43,860 nucleotides of DNA, from assembly GCF_000003605.2 (NCBI RefSeq), contig NW_003154738.1, positions 79,886 to 123,745 on the forward strand, given 5' to 3'. Source of the stretch: Saccoglossus kowalevskii. Taxonomy: Eukaryota; Hemichordata; Enteropneusta; Harrimaniidae. Positions 12,663 through 24,000 of the stretch are shown in pieces. The notes below the pieces were generated by a model. That model saw nothing but the letters and a program-made list of their open reading frames with translations, was not told the origin of the DNA and did not search any database. Positions within the stretch are counted from its first letter, which is position 1. The number at the start of each line of letters is the position of its first letter. The position numbers and the translations under genes were made by a program.

Positions 12663-12807
12663 GGTTTGTTTTTTGTTGTAAATGAAAATTAGAATTGGTT
12701 ACGCAAGGCCTAGTCAACGTATTGTGTTCATTGCCGCTGCTTTCTCTGCGCTCCGATATCTAGGTGGGAAGGAGACCTTTTGGTAGTGATTACGCTTGTA
12801 TCCTGGA

Positions 12808-12813
12808 TTTATA
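12808..12813 (-). promoter_or_regulatory. Candidate TATA box of the GDF8/11-like gene
   Basis: The minus strand reads GGAACATATAAATCCAGG, with TATAAA about 145 bp upstream of the start codon. That would place transcription start near 12780 and give a 5' UTR of about 120 nt. This rests on position and motif only. Confidence 0.4.
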
Positions 12814-14112
12814 TGTTCCAGTGTTCCTGTGTATGTTAAACAAACTGACCAATCAGCTTACGTTAGATATAAATCATAAACACATTTATTACATAACAAT
12901 GTAGACGTTTTCTCACGAGCCATTGGGGACGGAATGCTTATGCTTGACATGTTGGGTCATTCTTAGTCGTCGGTCTGGCGAATAACTGGAGTCATTGGCC
13001 TGGTTATCGGCGCCATGTGTAATAAAAGAAGAAAAAAAGTAGATATTGCGAAATTGTATCTGATTTGACTGGACAGACATTACGTAATGATTAATGTGTT
13101 TTACCAAGAGTACTATTTAATCAAGTAATGCATATTCGCAACTGAAGGCAATACACACCACACCAACGGGAAAATAGTTTGGCTCTGGCCTAAAGACACC
13201 TAATATGTACTTATATGATTAACTATATATATTTATCTTGGATCTCTGGAGTTCGCCACCGTAGTATCGTTTAATTTGTATCTGTAACCGTCCTAAGGTC
13301 AAAACATGGAACTACTAAGATATAACTACTGTTAGTTAATATAGGATTGAACGTACTGCTATGTGTAATATTTATTTTTATAGAATTAGATAATAAAATT
13401 CCGATTAGAAAAACTGGGGTACTCATGCTTTTTAGAAAGTTGTTATTTTTTTATGTTTTGGGTCTACATTTTTCGTTGAATCAATTATACATTTTTTAAG
13501 TTTTTCGCATTTTCATAAAATCACTTTTTTTAAAGGGGTCATATTGAAAGTCACGATTTGTTCATCTCTATAGAACCAAGTCTCGTCCTCCATATACACA
13601 ATTTTTGTATCTCTACCGAACGTATATGGTGTACAAGTGTTGTAATATTATACAATTCACATCACAGTTGTGTGACCTAATTCCTGGATATTTTGAAAAT
13701 TGACTTCAGCGAGCTTTCAGTTGAAAAATAACAAACACCAAACATACTTCCTACTGGCTGGGAAATATGTTTAAGTGTTTGTGAAAAAAAAACACTTTTA
13801 AAAACATTTTAGAGACACATTTGTCCGAAACTATGCGTGTATAAATGCCAGTTCCAACAACGAAACATGTGTTCCTTATTTGTTAATTTTCCAAAAGATA
13901 TATCTGTCTTATTCTTTCAACATATTTCTATTATTTTATCAGCAATATGTATATATATATATTAAATTCTTTATTAAGATTTAATATAAGTTACTACACA
14001 TCCCCGTGGTGTGATAGGTGAAATTCAGGTGCAAACATGATGTGAGGTTTTTAGAAGGGCCTGGTTATTCTAACTTGACATAGTTACACGGTAATTACGA
14101 TCGAATGGCGCA

Positions 14113-14274
14113 TTAACACGAATAACTTTTAAACTGGATCATGGAAACGGCAACCACGGCAGCCACAGGCAGTAGTGCACGACTCAACTGTACGTTTTGT
14201 TCTACTTGCTCTTTGTCTGGGTTCTTTTTGTCAGGGGATGTTTTATCAGATACAGACAGATCTGCATACATCAT
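14113..14274 (-). CDS. Small ORF or terminal exon with hydrophobic tail, unrecognised
   Basis: A 53-codon frame begins MMYADLSVSDKTSPDKKNPD. It has a charged, Lys/Asp/Glu-rich first part and then a hydrophobic stretch, ALLPVAAVVAVSMI, with a short polar end before TAA. This resembles the C-terminal exon of a GPI-anchored surface protein, and an acceptor-like GTATGCAG lies near the start of the frame. I found no upstream exon with a Ly6-type cysteine pattern that joins to it. It may be an orphan exon, a small membrane peptide or chance. Confidence 0.22.
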   Translation of the reverse strand: MMYADLSVSDKTSPDKKNPDKEQVEQNVQLSRALLPVAAVVAVSMIQFKSYSC

Positions 14275-15681
14275 TATGCACTAACAAATTCAAAATGGCG
14301 ACATTATAATTTGTGTTAAAATTAGTGGTGCATCTTGGATACACAAAATATATTGGCAATATTTTTGGCAAACAAACAATTCTTCCTGAAACCCAGCAAT
14401 GTTAAGTTAACATTCTCGTGATGCCTTGCACAACATCCTGGAAACCAATTCACACACGCTACGCGTCTCGTTATCGTCTCATATTCGCCGCCAAGCCTTA
14501 TCAATTGTTAGTTATACAGCTGGGAAGAATTCAGCAATGTTGTTTTTTTCTTTGCATCTTTGCGCGAAAGTGATACTAAGATTGATGGTGCTGGACACAC
14601 CGGGCACTGGTGCCACTTCAGGATGTGATGGCATTTCATCTCATGACTTACAACCCCACAGGCGCTCATAACGATAATAAGTAATTTGCTGTTGGATCAA
14701 TGTTGTTGTTTTTTATTCTAACCGAGTGTAGTCTCACTGCGCTTACTCAGGCAACAAATTTACGGCAATGGTGCCATCATCACCAAGTAGGCCGTTGAAC
14801 ACACGTAACATCAACTATTCATTGTCTTCAGTTTGTATTTGATAAGCTTAAATGTTTGTTTGTATATATTTATAGTAGACTACGACACGGATACAATACC
14901 ATAATACAAGCCATTGAGAATGTCACAGTCTATATGTTCGTGTACTTTAGTATATGGCAAATAACATATCTGCATTTATATGTCCTTGTTTGTGCATTGC
15001 ATTTGTCAGTTCTACGTTGTGAACTAAATATCTAGGACTGCCAGACAATTTAATGTGAACAATAGGCTATGATACCATGCATTAAAAATGGTTCCGAGTC
15101 GATAATAATAATAATAATGTTTATTCAACCTTTGTATCGGCAGCATGAAAACAGTAATACATATATTTAAATTACATCATATCATGCAATGGATCGCAAA
15201 ACTGATCACCTTAATTGAAGTGCTTGAGCTCATTTGTTTGTCTATTTTGAATCTAATTTGAAAATGTAAATTTGGGGGTATAAGCAGAACTGTGTAAAAG
15301 TAGACGACGAGAATTGCAATAAATGGCTGCCATGTGTATGGCTGGATACGGACGGTCGCCGGTCAATTGGTACATTTTCGAGTATTGTTATTGTTCTCAT
15401 GTATTACGCTTTATTTTAATTTTTAATACTATATTTATAATTTATATCACTTACTAAAACTTTCCTGTTGTATTTTATCATGGTGTTTTTTAACTATGTT
15501 AGTTAAGAATGAATAAATAACCCAATACCTGGATTTTTCTGGAAGAAATGTCCCTGTCTATGGCCTCAACATTTTATCTCCGGCAGAACTTTATATTCCA
15601 ACCAGCTGGATTGGAATCCTTAATACCGGTAATAATACCAGTCAGATGGCAATGTAAGTTGTGACACACAGACCTCACAGG

Positions 15682-16164
15682 CAATCTGATTAAAATAAGA
15701 TCCTGGTTAGCTTAATTTATTTTTTGTTATATAATTACTATAACTATTATTTATTTTAATTATTTTTAATGTTATATTTATTTTGCTGCATGAATGGTTT
15801 TGTTCGTGAAAGCCATTCATCGAAAAACGCATAAACCTACCTCGAACTTCACTACTGCAGCAGTTCATTTTTGGTCAGCCATATTTTCATCTGGAGTTCT
15901 ACGCTTGCGCAAAACACGAGTTTAACCGCTTTGTAAGACACTCTGTGATTGGCTGGGTAAATTGCCTGGTTCAATCATTGGTGGAACAAGAGTTCCTATG
16001 TGGGTTGTTCAGATCCCGATGGCTTTCACGAACAAACCCATTCTTGCAGCAAAATAATTGTTACGTCAACAAATAGTTAAAATAAATAATAATTATAGTA
16101 ATTATATAACAACAAATACAAAAAAATAAATTAAGCCAACCAGGATCTTATTTTAATCAGATTG
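15682..16164. mobile_element. Foldback transposon, 483 bp with ~150-bp inverted repeats
   Basis: The ends are inverted copies beginning CAATCTGATTAAAATAAGAT and continuing through CCTGGTT(A/G)GCTTAATTTATT to a shared inner motif, TTTGTTCGTGAAAGCCAT. The arms differ by small indels. The interior (about 180 bp) is less AT-rich and carries no transposase frame. It is a non-autonomous element. A clear target-site duplication was not identified. Confidence 0.85.
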
Positions 16165-16317
16165 GCCTAATTAGAGCCACATTCCACTTTAGTCTGTATG
16201 GATAAAATACGTTCCTGGTGGCATTTAGCTAAACACTCCCAGACTAACCAAAATATAACATTGATAAGTATCAATTTAAGAGAAACCACACAAAATACAA
16301 AATAAAGTAAATCGACT

Positions 16318-16323
16318 TTTATT
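16318..16323 (-). terminator. Probable poly(A) signal of ARPC2
   Basis: AATAAA on the minus strand lies about 1.7 kb downstream of the ARPC2 stop codon, and a second AATAAA lies near 16440. The DNA between stop and signal is AT-rich without other coding, as expected of a long 3' UTR. Which signal is used cannot be told from sequence. Confidence 0.4.
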
Positions 16324-18005
16324 GAATCATTCTTTTTTTTTATCACTTCTGAATATCTACATGCATATAAAATCTAAAATTCACAGAACCATATTTTCCA
16401 GAACCCATCAACTATAATCCTGACAGCAAAACTGTTTATTCTTCATCTATGATGGTTCACAGAAAATGAATAAATGTGTTCATTATGCTGCAAGTGGTCA
16501 CATTTCTTTTTTATGTAAACAGACATATGAATTGTATATGAATTGTATAACACTTCCGGGAAACCATATCAAACATGACATGCCGCAACGACCATCGCTG
16601 TTGTCAGTGCATATTGGTCAACAAAAAATGTTAATAAGAGGTTTCAGGACTTCATACAGCGCCCTCACAAGCTCAACAGAGGATTTTCAGAATAAATTCA
16701 CTTGGTTAATATAGATGCAACCTCAGAACATTAGGTAACTAATAACAAGTTTTAGTTTGTAATTCACACCAGGTTACTGCGGTTGTTTAGTTTCCCAATT
16801 ACATGCATATGAAGAGTTTGAAATCAGACATGTCCAAGAGGGAAAAAAAAAGATTTTTAAAACCATAATGTAGATTGAAAATAATTTTATATATGAAATG
16901 GTTAATTATGAGAATATCATTATTAAGGTCAAGCATAATTTCTATAAAAAAAAATTGTTACACATATTAAAATCAATTACTTTTCTAATAATTCCAAAGA
17001 AAATAAAGTGGGTGTCACTAGCCTAATATTCATATGGAAACAAACAACACTTCATATACCTATAAATTCTCTTTCAAAAAAATTGCAATATATTTTTCCC
17101 CATATCCCAAGCTATGAAAGTATTTGTTTTACTTTATCTTCACCCTTCCTTCACCGTGAAAACAGCCGTCGAATCGAGCGTATATACAAGGTTGAAAAAT
17201 CCTGTAAACAAACAAGCTGCTCTCTGATTGGTCTTGATGTGAGATGTTAGGGCTGGGTAGCCAATCAGACACAATCTTGTAGTTAGCTTTGCATTGACCC
17301 GAGAACAGTGTTGTTACCGAACTGAACAACTATGGAGAAGCTATAATTTTACATATTCAGATCATATTTACTGGTTTGATGCATGTCCATGTGTACAGGT
17401 TGAATGCACTCTGAGGACAGAGGTTTTCCTCATCTACTGTCAACTGCATTAAAATGTACCAACATAGTATACATAGCAGTTGCAAACTAACATCAATTTT
17501 ACAATGAATGGTTGGGTACACTGACAGGCACCAGATCTAATTACTTTTAAAAGGTTGACATGTGGCAAGGCGTTCACCCAATGAAAAATTGAAACCAACA
17601 TCATCAGTCAGTAAAAATCTACAAAAGTTGTTTTCCCTCAGAATACCAGAGATTCAGATAGGTACAGATCCTAAGGGAACCCCCCCCCCCCCCGGACTGG
17701 ACATGTTCAGCAGTACAAGCTTGTACAGATTTATCACTCACACATGCCACGAATATTGCAAAGCAGCTCTTGAAATTTGTTCCAGAAAAATAACCGTCCT
17801 CAGAGTGCATAGTTAAGAAGTTGCAAAAATGAGAAATACATGTATACAGCAAATTGGACTAAAAATAGCTTGATATTATTAATCTTGATTAATAATTTGC
17901 TTCTAAATTCTGTAAAAAAAAAAAAGAACTGAATGTATCCATGATTTAAGTAAACTTTAATTTTTAGATTGACCTGTCCAGTAATTAATTCTGTCTTGAC
18001 ACTTA

Positions 18006-18030
18006 CTAATTTCGGTGAAACATTTTTCCT
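18006..18030 (-). CDS. ARPC2: ARPC2 exon 9, terminal
   Basis: Only 25 coding bases, giving SGKMFHRN and TAG, in the place of human TGKTFSSR. The acceptor TTCTCAACAG gives the right phase, and no better candidate was seen in the 3' flank. Confidence 0.8.
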
Positions 18031-21000
18031 CTGTTGAGAAAACAAAATAAATACACATTTAATATCACTGTAGCATGTTGTTAACATCAACCATCTTGTC
18101 AAGTAATTAAGTAGACATGGATGTCAAACCAATTAAAACAATTAACTGAATAGTTTCCCAGACTATAACTACTAAATAATCATGACATAAAATGGTTAAT
18201 TACAAATAATTACATTTGCTACACAATTTTTTAATGAATAACACTGAAAAACGCGGCAAAAAATATATGTACAACTTCTGAGCTTGGTCACTGTGTTTTT
18301 TCAAAACTGTCCATGATATGAACAATGCCTCACTGTATTGTACAACAGTGTTGGTTATAATTACTTAATCATAGAATGAGGAACAGTGCACGATTAAAGA
18401 TCAAATTTATTAAGACAATGTGTGCAGATGATAAAGCCATTTTTAATCCAACTGGCAATACACTACTGTGATTTTAGGTAATACATGCAAGGTGTAAATC
18501 CAAATTCATTGTTTTTGTAAAATTTATCACCTAAAAAACAGTCCTTGAGAAATTACTATAAAACGTGTCTTTCTGGCCATCATGTTATATTAGCTAATTC
18601 AGCTAATTTGTAATTTAGCTAATTCAAGATGTATAAGATGTATTAAACATGTGTCTGACTATCAAATTAGAATACTGTTAATTAGCGCATCAAGCTAAAT
18701 TTGCTGAAATGGTATGTAGCTAATTCAAAATGTTTCACATTATTTTAATGACACAAAAGTTATAATTACATCTGTCACTATTTTAGTTTTCTCTTACTCA
18801 TTCATTTGTCAAAATGTACTCGTGAATAATTAATTACATGGAGTAAAGATTAGTAATGTCATTTGACGAACAATAATCACAATAGATCATTTTCTTTTCA
18901 CTGTGAGATACCGTGTTATGCATGAAATCGAATGTAAAAAGCAGGACAAACAAAGGTCATAGCATCGCGTGGGATTCGACAAACACTAAAGTATTTGGGA
19001 ATATTTCCATGCTTAATATTGTTCTGTACACATTTGATGATGGTCAATTTCGATGAAGTAGTGTATTAAAACGCAATATTCCCTTGTCAAAGATCAGCTT
19101 TTCTATGTGAGTTACGAAATAAAGAAATTTGAGTTCAAAATCAAATCAATTGTTGCGGCAGATGTTCGGCACCCGTCTTTCACACAAAATCACCCGTTGT
19201 TCACTTGAACGATACATCCAAAATATTAGCAACACAACTGTCAACTTTTCAGGGAAATTTAAATATTATTTCATTGACCATTCTACTACTCACCTATAGG
19301 TGGTCACAGATACCATATTCCCTCTATTAGAAGTGCATCTGTAATTTATTGAATGCTGTATAACTAATATATGACTAAATATGACTACTAATTATTTGCG
19401 CAGAAACATAAGAATTGAAGTGACACAGCTGACTTACGAAATTGTTTTCTTTTCTTTCTTTTCCTGAATTTCTGGTCGTGCTCGGTTTAAAACTTTCAGA
19501 AAGTCGTTGGTTTTGGTACGCATACGAGAGTGAATATAAGCCTGAAACGATAACACAGTGAAATTGAATGAGTCAGTAACCTGATATAACTGACCATCAT
19601 AAATATACCAAAATGATCCACAGCTGGGCTGGTTCTTGTGACAACAGCAGTATCTATACATGGAATCATTTACTTACCTTTGAACATTTAATGTGATAGT
19701 GAAGGTAGTCTCTGAAGAGATGTATCAGGTTAATGGTATTGTCACGAGTATTACGGTTAGTATGTCTTGGTTCCAATACTAAAAAGAGAAATTCAAATAT
19801 ATATATATACCGTACTCGACCGCGTTAGCGCCCAGGGGCCTCAACTCAGAAAATCACGATTTTTTAGGGGTGGGCGCTTACCCGAGCACCCCCCTCGAAA
19901 AAGAGTGAAAAATTTGATTCATCAAGTAACAGATTACGTCTTTGAGGGAAATCAAATTACGAAATTAATTGAGTCGTCATTGATTTTCACAATGAAGAAA
20001 CAGAAATGATCACAAAAAATATGCACATTTTATTACAATATTAATTACGTACCACCAGAATTTACGAAATTAAAAACATTTGAGTCTGTTGGAACACAGT
20101 CGAAGTCAAAATTGTCATATTATCTCCACTGACGAAGGTGTTGGATCGTACGCAAACTCTCGATGAANNNNNNNNNNNNNNNNNNNNNNNNNNNNNNNNN
20201 NNNNNNNNNNNNNNNNNGATGACTGGGCAGATTTGGATCAAAGTTGGTATAATGATCATACATATTGGGTTGTTAGGTGCACATTTTTTTTCGTGATTCG
20301 AACAAATATGGCCAACTAGCGGTCATCTTGTTTTTCATGGTACCCATGCTACTTTCTCTTGAACGCAATGAACATTTCTATTTAAATTTTGTACAAAGAT
20401 AGTATACCAAGAGATACATCTGCACCAACATGATTTTTGTGATTCAAATCACTATAGCTGGTGTAAAAGAACAAAATCATAACTACCGTACTCGACCGCG
20501 TTAGCGCCCAGGGGCCTCAACTCAGAAAATCACGATTTTTTAGGGGTGGGCGCTTACCCGAGCACCCCCCTCGAAAAAGAGTGAAAAATTTGATTCATCA
20601 AGTAACAGATTACGTCTTTGAGGGAAATCAAATTACGAAATTAATTGAGTCGTCATTGATTTTCACAATGAAGAAACAGAAATGATCACAAAAAATATGC
20701 ACATTTTATTACAATATTAATTACGTACCACCAGAATTTACGAAATTAAAAACATTTGAGTCTGTTGGAACACAGTCGAAGTCAAAATTGTCATATTATC
20801 TCCACTGACGAAGGTGTTGGATCGTACGCAAACTCTCGATGAAAATCACTTTCCGCCATGATGCATTTGCAGATTTCACCTGCAGTGGCGTCCTTTGACC
20901 TAATGGGTCAAGTTGGTTATTAACCAATCACAATGCTGTGTTGTACTGACGCAATTCTTCGGAAATTCCCGAAGACTTTCCGGTAACGCAATGCGGAAGT

Positions 21001-24000
21001 GAATTATCGATGTCGAAGTACGATCTGTTGGAATTGATTTCAGCGAATAAACGACATAGTTTTTCCAAAAAACTAGTAACTACCCATTTTTGAGAGGTAA
21101 ACTGAATATGGCATGAAATATTTACCGCATTTTACTTGTATTAACAGGTCATTGTCGAAGCGTAGTTTACGCACGGTTACCGTGTTCTACGCATTCACAA
21201 CATGTTCACAACGGTCGATATCCACGCTGTATCATATAAAAACGATTACCAAGATTCGTTACGCAAGACCAAGTACCAAGTTTTACATTAGTTGCATTTT
21301 GCAGGAGTGGGCGCTTTGCCGAATGTGAACCCAAATATAAAAATTGCGCAAAAGTGGGGGGTGGGCGCTTGCCCGGGCATGGGCGCTAACGCGGTCGAGT
21401 ACGGTATATATATATGTAATAAACAGTAATTGTGATTTGATCAATTATAACTTATATGCTGGCAGTGTAAAGGTCATTTAGGGTTTATGAGTACAAATAT
21501 GTGATTAAACATGTATCTGACTATCAAAAATCAATCAAAATATGCCATTTTTTTGGCATAAGGAAGCCAACAAGTCTCTTCATGCTGAGAAATGGGGAAA
21601 TACGTTTATGAAAAACGAGTAGCCTTAGGGATGGTATTAGCTATTACATATTTGACAGTAATTTCCTGAAACTATATTGTTCTTTGAAATATTCTGTTTT
21701 AAATTCTGAAGAAAAAACTTAGGGTACCCATTATTGCATGTATTTTGCCAATTTTCAAATCCGAAAAGGCCTCCAAAGTAGGGGGGTTGATGCTAAAGGA
21801 AAATCACTGTTTCAATGAAAGCATGTTTAAGAACAGCCTCTTTTTTATTTACTTTTTGTCACTTATTTGATCAACTTTTCACTCTGCTAAATATCAAGAA
21901 GTTATCATGCTTTTAACATTTCCACATTTTTCTACTTAGCTTCCCCTCCATAACCTCTTTTCTCCACCTTGCATTTGTCATTTTTATTTCAAACATTTTG
22001 ATCTGCAACAAGATGTGATGTTCTACAAATATAAGTAGTTGGATTACTCGACAAAAAATGTCCTCAATTCCACAAACTGTTAAATTTGTATTCGCACTTT
22101 GCAAATATGTTAAGTACCACCCCCTGATCCTTACATTATATGTATAAACACCACCAAATGTTGAGATTATGGTTGGGTGATTAGTTGCAGAAAAGGAATT
22201 AAGAGAGATTTGTAAAAAATAACCTTGATTTGTAAACCACAGAAACTCACTAAGAAGATACGTTTGTGTGAAGAAATAAGACTATGCAGTACCGTCAAAA
22301 TAAAATCAATGGAAAAGTGAGTTTATTTTTTAGCTAAAATATTATTATATAAACACATCTCAAGTTTTTAGCTGGTTCTAGGAGATAATGTTTAACATAT
22401 TTGCAAAGTGGAAATACAACTTTAATTGACACAGAGTGGTACTTATGTATAACCTTTGATATTAATAATAGGATGCTTGATGACCCCTGAGATAGCACAA
22501 TAATTTAAGAAAAGAAATTTGAATTGTTGATGCGTTAAGTTACAGCCATCAAAACAATTATGTGTTACCAGTTCATACTCAGCTGGAGGCAAGAATACCA
22601 AGCAATCAAATTACACCTATTAAATAATGAGACTTACCAAATGTGATATATGCAATGTTGTCCCCCACCATAGCATCAGTTTTTTGCAGCTCTAGAGGTG
22701 GTTCTTTGTGAGTAAATAGAACTTGTGGAGACGTGTGACTAGCACGCCGACCTTCCTTGAATTCCTACATACACAGTCAAGAAAAAATAAATAACGTAAT
22801 CAGTAAGTCTGGTTTAATTGTCTTAAACGTTTTGCTAGTATCCTTGCTTACTTGCAAAGCATGTATTACATTTTTTTGAGTTCTTGAATACAGCAATAAT
22901 GTAATTCACTTGTTCTGTGATGCAATTGACTAAAATAGGTTTGATTTGTACATGCACAGAACCCGCTACATCTTTATTGTAGCAGAAATTGTATTGGTCT
23001 TCTCAAATTGACAAAGTTCACCGAAGAAAGAAAAGTATTTCAAGTAGGATAATACCCCGACACACGAAGGTAGGAGATTTTCGACAGACTGAAAAACAAC
23101 AAGTTGCAACATTGTGATACAGTGTTCTCCACAAGGGGTTTTAGGCGGGCGGCCCGCCCATCAAGTTTTACGGCCGCCCAGTAACTCTCAACACCCGCCC
23201 ACCAACGTACATCCAGCTGAAATTATTTGTAAAAAGCTTGCATTGTTCTTCCCAAGCCTAAACAAAAGAGTAGTTGCCCAACCCTTTATTTTTCTATTGT
23301 TTCAAGAGTCCAAACATAAACAATGTCCATTGGAAGTCTGCAAGCAGTTATCAAGTATATTCATGGCAATGTGTCAATCGCCTGAATTCATTGTCGCCCG
23401 ACATTGTTGCCACTTAATGCTCACGACACGCAACTACAGTGGTTTCAATTTACAGCTGTATTTTTAATAATCATCTTCCGATCACGAAAGAAAGAAGTAA
23501 ATACGAACGAAATGGATATGCACAGAAAATAAACAAATATATTAGCAGATTGCATGTAAACTCGAACAAACATTTAAATTCTAGCCGTATTTACAACGTA
23601 CGCTCGATTTTCATTGTGAAAACAGCATGGAGAAGGCAAACTGATGACCTTTCGGCCTACCCCATTCAACGACCGTCTGCTACCCACCGCTGTTGGCGCT
23701 GTAACGATTTAGTATCTAAGTTGCATAGGGGAACAGCGCATTCTGGGTGTTCGTGTACTGAATTCGGAAAGCGGTAATAAACATCAAACATGGCTGCTGG
23801 ATTAGTTTACCGCGAGTATTTGTAATTGAATAATATTTTAGTTATCTTTTCCACGTACTTTTTTCAATTAATCTATTTTTTATGTCTAATCTTTCGAGAA
23901 CATATCAGATTCTTTTATTTTGCCGATTGCTAGCATTTTTTTCTTGAATTCCAAAACAATGTGTGAAAACGCAACGTATCATGGCCGTACATGCGTAAAT

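Larger units (their letters stand above)
12820..16300. other. Spacer between the GDF8/11-like gene and ARPC2
   Basis: No convincing gene was found. The stretch holds one small open frame with a hydrophobic C-terminus (14113-14274), an (AAT)n tract near 15103-15118 followed by GTTTATTC, and a large foldback element (15682-16164). Its right end borders the probable ARPC2 poly(A) site. Confidence 0.5.

Noticed and set aside
12913-13107. 64-codon minus frame just upstream of the GDF8/11-like gene
   Set aside because: No splice site, domain or signal peptide. The GDF8/11-like exon 1 already has its own start and signal peptide.
14426-14671. 81-codon plus frame with a GC-richer end
   Set aside because: No recognisable motif on either strand; a donor-like GTAAGT on the opposite strand could not be tied to any coding exon.
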